A stretch of 64,000 nt of DNA from Anisodus tanguticus (lineage: Eukaryota > Streptophyta > Magnoliopsida > Solanales > Solanaceae): positions 47,682,110 through 47,746,109 of the forward strand of contig CM067553.1 in the NCBI GenBank assembly GCA_034509755.1, in the 5' to 3' direction. The notes beneath the pieces were generated by a model. It was not told where the DNA came from, ran no database searches, and saw only the letters and a list, made by a program, of their open reading frames with translations. Position numbers and translations under genes: made by a program. Below, piece after piece: positions 46,101 through 58,312 of the stretch (its first letter is position 1; every line of letters starts with the position of its first letter).

Positions 46101-47512
46101 AAACGGGGTTACATATGACATAGTGGATCCAGGATCCATAAGGGCATAAACGTCGAAAGTGAAAATAGTTAATATACCTGTAACCATATTTGTGTGGGCC
46201 TCTGTATCCTGATGACCAGATAGTATATATAAGCGGTTTGGACCCCCGTTTGTGTTACCTGACTTGGGTGGGCCATGCCCTTACTGGGCCTGAGAATTAT
46301 AAGAAACTATAACATTTGTGGACTGAGCCATATTACCTCCTACACCCTGCCTCGCTGATAGAAAGTCCTTCTAAAAATAACCTTGTTAACCACACCCATA
46401 ACAAATATTCATGCCAAAGCAGCACTCACTTGGATGCCTCTTACCACACTTTCCACAAACTGGGTGGCTGAAGGTGCTTTAACCCACGCTGGCCTGTGAC
46501 TGGGAGCCTAATACTTTGAAGTTTTGCCCCTTATTATTATTTTTGAACTTTGGGGATGGGGCACTGGCTGATGATGGTAAGGTCCTGATGACCTATTCTT
46601 GAAGAACTGTCTGTCTTCACCTCCTCTATGATTGAAGTGACCTGAAGATTTAGCACTCTTATTAAACTCTCTATCCTTCTCTTTTTGCAAGGCTTTATCT
46701 TCTATCAACCTACTCTCATTACCCTACACGAACGCAACCATCTTTGTAATAGTCTCTTCATGTTCTCAGCTGTAATATTGGTCGCATCATACAAGTAAGG
46801 ATCAAGATTATAGACAAAACATCAAACTCTAGTCCTTATGTCTGGGACCATATGTGGAGCATACTTTGCCAAAGAGACAAACTGAAGATAGTACTCCTAC
46901 ACAGTCCTTCTATTCTGCTTAAGCTTTTAACATTCCATAGCCTTTTCCTCTCTGACCTCAATTGGCAGAAAGTGCTCAATAAAAGCATCAGTGAACTCAT
47001 CCCAAGTCACTGGATATGTATCTTCCCCGCGGGATAGTTCCCATGACTTATACCAAATGTTAGCAACATCTTGCAACTGATAAGCTCTGAAATCTGATGT
47101 CTCTACCTCATTAACATGCATAACAGGGAAGATTTTTGAAGCTTATCAATGAAATTTTGTGGATCCTCCTTCTTGCAAGACCCATTGAACACTGGGGGTC
47201 CATATGAAGAAACTCACAAGTCCTGAAACTAGATGAATCCCCATTAGTTCCCATGCTTGGAGTCGTTTCCTGATGTTGGGTTTGAGCAGGCAAAATTTGT
47301 GTGAGCAGCTGAATAGCTCCCCTAACATCATAGTCATTAGTACTAGGCGGTGGAACTGGGATCTCCGTAAGACCTATGGTATTGGGTGGTGGTGTTGTGC
47401 CCGAATTGGTTCTTTGAGCCTGAGCATCTTCCTCGGGAGCAGCATCATTAGCTACTCTCTAGATATTAGCTGAAGTCATCTTAGTATACTTTCTTTTCGC
47501 ATGCATTTTTCT
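43165..47512 (-). pseudogene. chromovirus (Ty3/gypsy) gag-pol remnant, element D
   Basis: The minus strand carries a gag start at 47512 (MHAKRKYTKMTSAN). A gag body with FTDAFIEHFLPIEVREEKAM (46930-46990) and a CCHC knuckle region near 46380-46470 follow, then protease and RT with an FIDD box at 45124-45135. RNase H runs through KNYPTHDLELATMIFALKIW to YHLGKANVVADGLSR (44357-44600). The integrase HHCC zone at 43842-44168 has a zinc-binding Cys changed to Tyr (KYPNC). The integrase core ends near 43165. The integrase C-terminus, chromodomain and 3' LTR are missing on this side. Many stops and frameshifts. Confidence 0.85.
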
Positions 47513-47723
47513 AAAATATGTAACACACATGAGTTAGAAGGATATCCTGAAGGTACAGCTCTAACTGCATGATCTAGAGTACAAAGAAGTGAGACAATTC
47601 TAGATATCTTGGTGTTCAATTGCTTACATGTGTGGGGCCCTCACACACATAAAAGTGATCCCACTGGACATAATTTTATAGACTCCCTAAGACACTTGAA
47701 CCTAGTGCTCTGATACTAAGCTT

Positions 47724-49760
47724 TGACACGCCCCGAACTATGGCCTGGTCGAAACAAATCGCTCAGTGTCTAACTGCATGTGACCGAGTGAACTACATGG
47801 ATTGCTTGTCAATATAAGCATCAAAACATACTAAAGTAATGACATTTTAAACATTTATTGGAATCATGATCAGAAATTATAACGCGGAAAGAGTCTGAAA
47901 ATATCATAAGTATACAACAACATACCCAATGAAATCCCACAATGTGGGGTCTGGGGAGGGTAGAGTGTACGCAGACCTTACTTCTATCCTGGTAAAATAT
48001 CATAAGTATGACTAGCTAAAAAGCTGGCATAACATAATAGCTAAACTAGTCTATGAAACTTCTGACAACATGAGTCGGCAAAACTATTTACCAGGATAAG
48101 ACCCTGGCATACCTCTACTACTAATCATAACATGTCAAACTAAATGACTAGCACCCCGAATGAGAGGGGCTCACCAAAATCTGATGATGAGGCAATCATA
48201 TAGAGCATATCCATCTCCCTAAAACTCAGCACTTACACCGTGAAGTGCAAGATCCATGCAAAGGGATGTTAGTACATTTGAATTGTATTGTATGTAAAGT
48301 AACTGAAGGAAATAAAGAGGCACATGATATAATAGGACCATGAAACTAAAATAAAAAATATGTAAATGAACATGAATATAACAACCTGCATAAAATATGA
48401 AGACTGTATATCTGTGGGGAGAGCATTAGCATAACTGATAATATGAAACACCACGTAGGTACGTGGAGTCTGGTACCTGGACCAACCAGTAGAGCTTTCA
48501 TATACCTTATCGGGGTATGAGATATGAACATGGCAAGAAAGGATCCAATATGCAAATAAGAAGGTATCATCCTCTGGGCGGAGCGACCCTTATCCTACGA
48601 TGACATACGTAGTTTCAGGCTACTACAGCCTTCTCGGTAAACTATGCAACTCCCAAAAATATGTACTTGAAAATAGTGGCTTGTAAGCCCATGAATTTCA
48701 TGAAATAACTTGTAGACGTGATTCATGAATTTAATTTAACATGTAAATACATATAGAATATAACTTGCGTAAAACATGAAAACATATATGTAACTTCATG
48801 AAACTAAGTAATATTGATTATAACTTGTATTTAAGAACCCATGAAAATCAAAGCATGCGTTTATGGATTATGGACAGGTTTATTACAATCGTAATGGCAT
48901 ATCCTGAATACAATAGATAAATTATAATAGAGATATGATACATATACAGTATTGCATATAATTAGGGTTATCATGATAATCGAGTTAAAATATGGAATTG
49001 TCATGATTTCATAGAAACATGTCGCGGGGAAATAACAATGATGTCCCCACACATAGATAGAATCTCTACATACCTTACTCACATCCAAAATTGTATTAAA
49101 AATCCAGAATTTGAAGGACTCCAAAGATTGCACCTTGAAACCTTGAATTGAGTTTATCTTGAAAACCCTAGGTTAAAAGTAGTGAATTTCGCATAGGAAT
49201 TGATTATACTATGTTAGAATCACATGGAAAGGATTTATCTTGGTGTAGGAGATGGCTAGGAAAAGAGAACCTTCGTTCTAGGCTTGAGAATATGAAAAAC
49301 TGATTTATAGAATTAAGTCTCATTTTTATATTGTTTATTGTCGGAGGAAATCGACTGTGAGTTTGACGGTCAGTTAATAATTTGACATCCAAGTCTAGGC
49401 CATCAATATTTCGACTATCCATATTGACCGTCCGACAACTTATTTACGGTCCATATAATCGGTCCATACTCATATTTTCTGAATATTTCCAGAGAGTTGT
49501 GAAATCTGAAAGTCTGAGATGGTGAAGATCGACAGACCATCAATAATTTGACAGTCCATAGAATTGACAATCAGGCCATCAATTTCAAAAATGAAATTAA
49601 CTGTTTCATTTGCCCAACCACGGAAATTTTATGGTCTGTACTTCTTGGCGTCAAACTCCACCTGCAGAGTTGAATCTGATTTTTCAACTTAAACTCTTTG
49701 TTTTGATCCTACACTCATGGATCATAAACGAGGCTTCGTTTGAAGGTACGATGTGTTACA
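47724..49760 (-). repeat. shared chromovirus LTR (5' LTR of element D and 3' LTR of element E)
   Basis: 2037 bp. The sense start is TGTAACACATCGTACC at 49760, just after the element E polypurine tract AATGGAGAGATAT; the sense end is GGGGCGTGTCA at 47724, just before the element D PBS (TTAGTATCAGAGC). It therefore serves as 3' LTR of the upstream copy and 5' LTR of the downstream copy. It holds an 80-bp SINE fragment at 47914-47993. Confidence 0.8.
47914..47993 (-). mobile_element. TS-type SINE fragment with 16-bp target duplication
   Basis: The same 16 bases, aaaatatcataagtat, stand at 47898-47913 and 47994-48009. The insert reads GTAAGGTCTGCGTACACTC and TACCCTCCCCAGACCCCAC, then ATGTTGTTG in sense. 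The homologous LTR at 50537-51066 has only one copy of the target and no insert, so it shows the empty site. Confidence 0.92.
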
Positions 49761-49989
49761 ATATCTCTCCATTGAGATCATTCATCCTCGAATGATAGGT
49801 CATGGTTAGGAATGAGACTTGACATAGCATGAGTACATGAACGTGCAGAAACATGACATAAAATATGAGACTGAGTGACATGATTACATGAAAACATGAA
49901 CATGAGACATGAGTACTGAATACATGAACATGAAACATGAGACATGGATACGCTAGGGACATAACATGAATACTGAAGGTATTTACCTT

Positions 49990-50317
49990 GATCATTTTCT
50001 GCTTGCTCCTCAAATAAATGCGGATATATGGACTTCATGTCTTCTTCGGCTTCCCATGTAGCCTCTTCAACATTCTGACTTCTCCACAACACTTTCACTG
50101 AGACAAGTTGGGTGAGCAGCTGAATAGCTCTTCTAACATCACAGTCAATAGTACTGGGCGGCGCAACTGGGATCACTGCAGACCTTGTGGTATTGGGTGG
50201 GGGTGTTGTGCCCGAATTGTCTCTCTGAGCCTAAGCATCTTCCTCGGGAGCAGCATCATTAGCATCTCTCTGGTTGTTAGTTGAAGTCCTCTTAGTGTAC
50301 TTTCTTTTCACAGGCAT
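49990..50317 (-). pseudogene. element E: gag N-terminus joined to polyprotein C-terminal chromodomain
   Basis: From ATG 50317 the minus strand reads MPVKRKYTKRTSTNNQRDAN (gag start, matching element D at 47512). One stop at 50231 follows, then RAIQLLTQL, and at about 50105 it passes in frame into SVKVLWRSQNVEEATWEAE and YPHLFEEQAEN, the chromodomain-type C-terminus of chromovirus integrase. Everything between, about 4 kb of gag-pol, is missing. The join lies in a short shared segment around gtgagcagctgaatag. Followed by the PPT and LTR, it looks like a deletion derivative that kept both transposition termini. Confidence 0.75.
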
Positions 50318-50536
50318 TTTTTCTAAAATACATAACATACACGAGTTAGAAAGATATCCTGAAGGTATAACTCTAACTGCACGATCTAGAGTACAAAGAA
50401 GTGAGACAATCTTAGATGTCTTGGTGGTCAACTATTTATATGTGTGGGACCCTCACACACATAAAAGTGACCCCAACTAGACATGGTTTCATAGACTCCC
50501 TAATACACTTGAACCTAGTGCTCTAATACCAAGCTT

Positions 50537-51066
50537 TGACACACCCCGAATCATGGCTTGGGTAAAATATGACACTCGGTGTCTGATTGCATGTAACCGA
50601 GCGAACCATATGGCTTGCTTGTCAATATGGGCATCAAAACATACTAAAGTAATGACTTTTAAAACATGTAAAACATATATTGGAATTATGATCAGAAAAT
50701 ATATCGAGGAAAGAGTCTAAAAATATCATAAGTATGACTAGCTGAAATACTGGTATTGCATAATAACTAGACTAATCTATGAAATCTATGACAACATGAG
50801 TCTGCAAAACTATTTATCAGGACAAGGCCATGGCATACCTCTACTAATAATCATGACATGTGGAAAAAAATGACTAGCACCCCGAATGAGAGGGGCTCAC
50901 TAAAAGCTGATGTTGAGGCAATCTCATAGAGCAGATTTGTCTTCCTAAAACTCAGCACCTGCACTGTAAAGTGCATGACTCGTGCAAAGGGACGTTAGTA
51001 TATTTGAATTGTACTGTATGTAAAGCAACTGAAGGAAATAAACAGTCACATGATATAATAGGAACA
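50537..51066 (-). repeat. 5' LTR of element E, truncated
   Basis: It aligns with 47724-48340 (without the SINE) and then stops at about 51066, losing the sense start of the LTR. The PBS TTGGTATTAGAGC lies next to it at 50524-50536. Confidence 0.75.
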
Positions 51067-52846
51067 TGACATTTACTCACGCGTTTGTCTCTATAATTAT
51101 TCATGTGTTATTTTACATTTATTTATACTTTTTATTTATATTTATTCATACATTGTCTCTATATTTCCTTTAAATTTTCAAACATTTTTTTTACTCCCGT
51201 ATATATTTTTCTTACACTTGCAAATATTTTCTTATATATTTTACATACAGTCTTACATTGTGTATATTATATCAACTCTAGGGTCAAAACAAGTTTTAAA
51301 AACTTTATGTCAAATCACTGTTTCTAATGCTTTATATCAAATTAATTTTTTTCAAAGACTTGTCGAATCATTTTTTTTGAAAGACCTTATGTCAAATCAA
51401 ATCACTTTTTCTTTACAAAAATAAGCTTTATTTCACCTCCCTTACTTTTTGGTTTTTCAAATCATTTTGACTAACATTTTCTTTCATCTTACAATTTATT
51501 ACAAATACTATATTTTTTGGGGATGAAGAGATTTTCACCGATCTCTATGACATCCCCGGTATAAAAGGCGGATTTTTATTTTAAGTTACGATTATCGTTT
51601 TAGCTGATGAAGGAATCTCCGTCTGATTTCCAAGGCCTCCCCTGTACAGAAGACGGGTTTTTATTTTTAGTTTACTTATTAATTCTTGATGTCATTTGAT
51701 AATTATTTATTCTCTTATACCCGGAGATACATTCCGAAGACGACACACGGAAGAAACCCGAAGATCTTCATCGCATCATTGTTTGTATTTAGTTTTCGTA
51801 TTCTTTAAAATTGTACAAAACATAAACTCATAGTATAGTGGAAACTTTATTTACTTGCTACTATATGTGTTTAATTTAAAATTTGTCAGTTACGGCAAGA
51901 CTTGGGCCGTCGATACTTTTATAAATTGATTAAATTAACTTGGTATAAATATTTTGGTTAACTAATTCACACTTTTGGCATTTAGGCAAAAACTTTAGTC
52001 TATATTTTCTTTCGAAGTACATTCTTTGCCTTCATTTATCAATATTCTTTAGCTAATTTTCTATCAAATACTCTTTTGCTATTTTTAATCATTCTTTAAA
52101 AATAAAACCATTTTTACATGACGGAAGATACAAGTCAATTGATTTTGTCTTATTTCTAAACTTTTTTTATACACTTCTTTACAATATACATTTTATATTC
52201 TCTCATATATATCTTTTGTATTCTTTACACATTTCTTATATATATTATTTATATTGAGATATACATTCTTTATACATCTCTTTACATGTATTTTTACACT
52301 CTTTATACACTTTTTCATATCTTTATATACAATGTCTATACGAACAATATACCAACAGATGTACACTCTCTATACCCACATATATGCTTTTATACTTACA
52401 TGTACATTTTTTATATTCCTTTATACATTCCTTTTTTATTTACATTCTTTTTATATACTTGATACTTGGCATACATATATTTTTTTATACATTGTATTAG
52501 AATATCATCACCTAGGTGTAACTTTCATGAAATTACTAAATTTTGAAAACAAGTAATAATAAAGATAAACAGATAGATAATCCCCCTCTAGTGTTCAGTT
52601 AAACTAAGTTTAAGGACTGTCTCCGAACAGGCTCTGAGGGGTGCTTAATACCTTTCTCTTGGAGTAAATAAAATCCTTATCTGGAATCTCATAGGTTTCA
52701 CGGATCATAAATGGAGTAGATATACAAATGCATATACATTTCCTGATTTCCCTTAGAAATTAGGTGGCGACTCTAACCCTTTTAAACCAGGTAGAAGAGC
52801 CAAGAAGTTGCAAACTATCTTGGACCCGTTCAAAATAGGGCACAAC
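51067..52846 (+). repeat. Ogre/Tat-like LTR remnant
   Basis: A long pyrimidine- and AT-rich region ending ...gggcacaaca, followed by atggcgattctgttagg (52849-52865). This is near the TGGCGACTCTGCTGGG primer site (tRNA-Arg type) of Ogre-like elements. Inside, acattccgaagacgacacac and attaggtggcgactctaacc are typical of such LTRs (recognised from memory). The left end is not defined, and no gag follows. Confidence 0.45.
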
Positions 52847-52890
52847 AGAATGGCGATTCTGTTAGGAAGAAAAATGATTTTGACTTTAGC

Positions 52891-52944
52891 AGACTTAGTA
52901 AGGTCAGACTTAGTAAGGTCAGACTTAGTAAGGTCAGACTTAGT
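52891..52944 (+). repeat. 15-bp tandem repeat, 3.6 copies
   Basis: The unit agacttagtaaggtc is repeated three times perfectly, then a partial copy agacttagt follows, just behind the putative PBS. Confidence 0.9.
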
Positions 52945-53279
52945 TTAATTGAGTACTTGAGGGATATTTGATTGTTTACCTATTTTTATTATTATTAGAT
53001 GTTATATATATCATGAGTTGCAATACTATTACGTTTGAAAGGACGCAAGCCAAATACAAACTTGTGTTCCTTATTTTTAGAAAGACACTACATGTTACTT
53101 CTTTCCTTATATTGTCATTGCACTTTCAATTGAGACTTTGGCCGTACACATACACACAATATGGTTCACGTGAGGTGTTGTTTTACACTCCTCTGACCCT
53201 TTTTTGAACTTGTTTCAACAATTAAATAAGTTTTAGCATTTAATATGCCTAATTAAGATAAAAATATGGCCACGAGAAG

Positions 53280-55160
53280 AAATAAGACTCAGATTCAAAA
53301 TTTGTTGGTTCCATTAGCTTCATATGATCATTTATAACTTGTAGGAACTTTCGGAATTGGATTTGAACTTCGTTTGGTCAGGTTTAGGTGTTGAGTCGTT
53401 GATATAAGTCGTTCTCCTTCGACGTTTTGATGTACCAATATATCCATTTGATGTTGGAATTGCGTTTTGATTGTTGGAATATATGCGTATTTTTGAGTCG
53501 TAGCAACTTGAATCATCGAATTTCAACATCATATGAGGGAGTTAAGGTCATTTTAGTGTTGGAGAAAACTGTTGGTTTCTGGTGTGGTCACAGATGCGTA
53601 AATCCGATCGCTAAAGCGTTGCTCGCGAAATCAGAAATTCGGTCTCTAATTCATAGGTGATGTGTCTTATGTCACTGGCATTAAGATTTATCGACATAGA
53701 CATCAAAGTACCTTAGACATTAAGATGCGTCTGATTCCGACTGCTGCTATTTGGGTTTGTCGCCATTATGTGGACTCGTCACCATATTTGATATTGTCGT
53801 GTTTATTCATCACACATACTTGATATGATATCCTTATTGTACTTGGATTACTTGTTGTTGAATTCTGAAAGCATGTGCAAATCATCTCATATACTTGGTT
53901 GCATCTCATACATTTTGATTTCTTGCCTTGTATTATCATTTGCATTCATACACTCATGATTTTGATGATACTGATATGAGAGTGGTATGAAAATATTGTG
54001 AGTTCAAGAGATCGGGAAGGCTAAAGTGCTTATAAGATTATTGAAACATTGAGATAATGATAATATTATGGATGGATCGGGTTGCACACCTGCAACAGTT
54101 ATTATCCAGCCAAGAACTGAGCTCCGATGGAAAATTCTGGAGGAGTGTATGGACTTCGCGGGTCCTCCATGGGTGTGCTGATCATAATAAAAACTTCACA
54201 GTCCATATACTAAAGGAAAAAGGTACATGACATTTGCATTCATATCATACACATCTCATTGCATGAATTATCTGTTGATTGGTAATGTGGATTGGTTGTC
54301 ATGATTAGGCTTATCTCTGTAAATACTTGGAAATTGGATTGATTATATTGAATTGGGTTGATTGCCATGATTGGACTTGTCTCTATAAATACTTGGATAA
54401 TTGGATTGATTATATTGAATAGGGTTAATTATCATGGTTAGGGTTGTCTCTGTGAATACTTAGATAATTGCATTGATTTCATTTAGTTGTATGGGTTATC
54501 ATATGTGTTGATTTTTGTGTACTGGTTAATATGGTCTAGATCTAGAGAAACTATGTGTGTTGTGTGTTGTACGGTAATTATCAGCGTGACTGGGTACGAG
54601 TCTAGTAAGGAGCCTGTGATAAGTGTTATTATTGGGAATGTGAACGTTGAATGAACTAATGTGTGTCATATTGTAGCTATTTAGAATTTTAATTAAGTTT
54701 GAAGGCTAATGATAATAAGGGTGTTAATGCCGTCAAGGCTAATCTAGTTGTAATAATCTTAGGAGGCAATCTTAAAGGCTGTTGTGAACCTCTTCAGTAC
54801 TTGTAGCTTTAGGAATTATGTATACGGACCAAGTGGGAGAATGTTAGTTAAAGTTTGAACTTCAACTTCTGTAATGGTCCGCACAAAAAGGAGATGAACT
54901 CCCAACTTCGCCACACCTTGTATCTGCCCATAATCTCATAAATATTGTTGCCCTTATCTGAAGAAATTGCTTATGTAACTGTTGTTGATGAGAGAATAGT
55001 ATAAAAGTGAAGTAACGTATGGGTCCCTAAGTACAACAATTTACCTCCTAAAATACTATATCATCCAGTGAGATATTTTGAGTGCTTAGAAGACTCACCG
55101 GAAGAAAGCTACGCCACCGATGACTCTGTAACAATAGTTGGAGGTATGTCGATTCATTAT
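53280..55160 (+). repeat. gypsy-type LTR-like region with 70-bp repeats
   Basis: Non-coding. Segments such as ggatcgggttgcacacctgc, gagctccgatgga and gactcaccggaagaaagcta resemble large LTRs of Solanaceae gypsy elements (memory only). At 54285-54480 a unit of about 70 bp built on ttgattgccatgattgg and gtctctgtaaatacttgg occurs three times. No boundaries or partner LTR were found. Confidence 0.4.
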
Positions 55161-55440
55161 TTTCGCTAGGATTTTGTTTTATATGTGTTTATACATTCTT
55201 ATACCGTGTAAGGCCTCATTTTTTTCATTAAGATTAAGACGTCTGAATCTGAATAAACATTTGAATGATTAATATATTGTCTCTAGATCTGAACACTTAA
55301 TGATTAAGACTGTTTATTTTTCAACATTTGAATGTGCATAATGTATTTATTTAAATATCATAAATATGCAATTCAAATAAAAAAGTAACTAAATATTAAA
55401 AAATAAAATTATTATATAATAAAAAAATATTACGTTCACT

Positions 55441-55835
55441 AGTGATGATGGAGATGCTTTATACGTAGTAGTGATGATTGGTGTAATGGTGGCAATGATA
55501 GTTGTGGTGGTGGAGCTGGTTGGCGTTATAGTGACTGGCGCGATAATGACGATTGATAGTGGTGGTGGTGATTGTGATGGTGGATTTGATTGATGTTAGT
55601 GATTGACGGTGACAGCCGGAGAATGTGTGGTGATTGACAATGGTGTTGGTGGTAATTGGCGTCGGTGATAGTTATGACGATAGAGGTGGTTAATAGTAAT
55701 GATTGATCGCAGTGGTGGTAGTGACTGATCGTGGGGGACGGCGGCGGCCGTTACTAGTGGTGGGTAGTTTGATGGCAGTGGTGATTAGTGGTGGTGGGGT
55801 GGGGGTTGGGGTTGGAAGTGGTGGTTATGGATTGA
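55441..55835 (+). repeat. degenerate GRT/GGT trinucleotide-rich tract
   Basis: About 400 bp of interrupted gatggtggtggtgattg-like sequence with the composition of a decayed microsatellite. It is open in parts but has no recognised protein. Confidence 0.6.
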
Positions 55836-56392
55836 GCGGTGGTAAAAATTATCTATACAAAAATATCACTTAATGATATTAAAAATTTATTTAAGATCTT
55901 AATGATTAAAATTTATTGGATTAAATAAGTGTTTAGATCTTAATATAAATAAATACACTTAATGACTTAAGGTTTGGATCATTCAAATTTAGACTTCTGG
56001 TAAATGCAAACAAATGAGGCCTAAATGTTTAACATTTCATTGCCAAGAAAGCAGCCTAAAGTAACAAGAAGCAAATAACAAAAACAGTTTATTCTTCCAA
56101 CATTGATTTGACTTAAATTACTCGTCTGCATGCAGTAACACAATAATGCATTTCTCAAACTTTCAATGACTATATATTATTCGCTAGCCTTAAATCTTCT
56201 TTATTGTAACGCGCATGCGTGAAAATTATTTCTTTTGTCTAAACTACTAATGACATGTCCATAGAAAATAGAAGATCTGACACACTAGAGAGCTGCATGT
56301 ATCTTCAAAGCCAAGAAGTTAATAGCTAGTTTAAGGATAATGGGATGAAGAGTATTTCAAGAGAGTTACTGAAGGACTTCTTTGATATTGAG

Positions 56393-57229
56393 CAGTGATT
56401 TCAGGGTGAGTCTCGGGCGAGCCCCGAGGCGGGGCATATCAAAAACGTTTTGGGCGCAAATGAAAGGCGTAGATTCATACGGCTTACATCCTAGAATTTG
56501 GAGCGTAAGTCCCGAACGCGAAAGCGTAAGCACCGGACGTAAAAGGGTATGCTTCGGCCATTAAATTTATTTTTTTAAAATTAAAAATATTTTTGCTATA
56601 GATTATAGTAATTTTTATTATTGGTGTAATGATATTTATATTTTATGTTATCATGTTTTCATGTTGTAGTGATTTTTCCTAAAATACATGAATAAACTTC
56701 TATTATGAATCGCCAAAGTCTTCCTACTTCTACTGTTATAAATAATTTTTTAAAATGTTTATGTCTGAAATTGGTAGGGTAGAGATTTCATAGCACTATG
56801 TTGTTGAAGCAACTTTTTCCATTTTTTGTCGTTGCTATTACACTTTTCATCCTTCTCCTTCTTTGAAATATATAAATAAAAATCAGCGCAAATATTAGTT
56901 GAGAGCGGAAAGAACTAATAGATGTGGAGATTAATGATGAAGTGGATAAAGATTTTATTTTAAAGATTATCTAGGCTATTACGGAGTATTATTTTTTGTG
57001 TTGTTACCTTTTCTGAAAATAATTATTATAATTTATTTATATATTTGGTGATTTATTTGAATTTATTTATAGAATTTTAATGATAATTTTACTTTTACTT
57101 ATTTTTTTAGTATTAAAATTAAAAATACATGAGACATACATTTCGTAAATTCATGGAATTTACGCCGCGTGTCTAGAGACTTACTCCTCGCCCCGTGCTT
57201 CGTAAAACGCCTCGCCTCTTAAAACACTG
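56393..57229. mobile_element. 837-bp non-autonomous hAT element
   Basis: The 8-bp sequence ATATTGAG is at 56385-56392 and 57230-57237. Termini are CAGTGATTTCAGGGTGAG and, inverted, CAGTGTTTTAAGAGGCGAGG. Both subterminal regions contain GCCCCGAGGCGGGGC/CGCCTCGCC-type GC-rich motifs around an AT-rich core. An 8-bp target duplication and CAG-starting inverted termini place it in hAT. There is no transposase frame. Confidence 0.85.
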
Positions 57230-57594
57230 ATATTGAGTGCCCCAATTTATGATGCGAACAAGTGGATGAAGCCTGCATATAGTGAATAGAGCTGAAGGTG
57301 GGAATGAAGACTCGGGGTGTGCAAAATCCAGTTTCACTAATAAATTGAACTGAAAAAAATATTATCGGTTTATTGATATCGAGTTATTGGGCTAATGATT
57401 TTGTAAAAAAAATTATTGGACTGTTGGTTCGATTTTTGATTTTTAGATTTTAGTTAATGGCTAAATCGATAACCCAATAAGATCGTATTAAAATTACTTT
57501 ATTATCCATGATTATATAAAAAAAATGGCTTTAAATAGAAACCTATTCCTAATTTCCTCTTTCCTAAATTCTATATTGAGTAGAGGGCCTTTTG

Positions 57595-57716
57595 TGAGCC
57601 GAGGGTCTCTCGGAAACAGCCGTTGTACCTACCAAGGTAGAGGTAAGGTCTGCGTATACTCTATCCTCCCCAGACTCTACGTTGTGAGATTTAACTGGCT
57701 ATGTTGTTGTTGCAGT
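57595..57716 (+). mobile_element. TS-type SINE with 16-bp target duplication
   Basis: agtagagggccttttg is at 57579-57594 and 57717-57732. The body runs TGAGCCGAGGGTCTCTCGG, GGTAAGGTCTGCGTATACTC and ATGTTGTTGTTGC. The tRNA-like head is missing, so it is 5'-truncated or an RTE tail insertion. Confidence 0.85.
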
Positions 57717-57817
57717 AGTAGAGGGCCTTTTGCAAGTTGCAACAAACATCTTTAAATTTTCTTTTGCCTAGACTTTTAATAGTTCTTATCATTTTAACTA
57801 TTTTACAAAACTGTGAA

Positions 57818-57972
57818 CTTTTGCTACCATGTGATCAGGATGTCATGTGTTCAAGCTGTGGAAACAACCTCTTGCAGAAATGTAAGGTATGACTGCGTAC
57901 AATAGACAATTGTGGTCCGGCCCTTCCCTGCACCCCGCGTATAGCGGGAGCTTAATGTACTGGGATGCCCTT
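57818..57972 (+). mobile_element. Au-type SINE with 17-bp target duplication
   Basis: ttttacaaaactgtgaa is at 57801-57817 and 57973-57989. The body has gtggaaacaacctcttgcag, gactgcgtacaatagac, tggtccggcccttccctgca and gcgggagcttaatgtac, matching the plant Au SINE consensus as remembered. A B-box-like gtgttcaagctg is near 57849. It ends in a short T run (sense). Confidence 0.85.
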
Positions 57973-58022
57973 TTTTACAAAACTGTGAATTTTATCATAA
58001 AGTGATCGTAGGTAGTTGTTGA

Positions 58023-58312
58023 TTGTTGTCACGCTTATCCTTACATACTAGTAGTCGTAGTATTTCTTCTGTAGTTTCTTGTCCTTCGATTTATTATTAT
58101 TTACCGTCTCTCATTCTTCGCGTGGCATACTATTTTGTTGTAGTTACTATTTCTTTTTCTTGTTTGACCTGCTTTGTTATTGTTTTATTCTTAGCCGAGG
58201 GTCTATTGGAAATAGTCTATCTACCTCTCAAGGTAGGGATAAGGTTTGCGTACAATCTACCATCTCTACACCTCACTTATGGGATTACACTTGGATATGT
58301 TGTTGTATTTAC
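58023..58312 (+). mobile_element. RTE LINE 3' end / TS-tail fragment
   Basis: The stretch 58110-58195 resembles the 3' UTR of the RTE element at 27870-28070. The part from 58195 has AGCCGAGGGTCTATTGGAAA, GGTAAGG-like and ATGTTGTTG blocks. No coding sequence. Confidence 0.6.

Noticed and set aside
51103..52556. Several Phe/Tyr/Ile-rich frames resembling membrane proteins
   Set aside because: Translation of pyrimidine- and AT-rich LTR-like DNA; no start context or conserved motif.
55441..55835. Possible Gly/Val/Asp repeat protein
   Set aside because: Decayed trinucleotide tract with stops in all useful frames.
56382..56564. 60-codon frame in the GC-rich end of the hAT element
   Set aside because: Subterminal repeat of a non-coding transposon.
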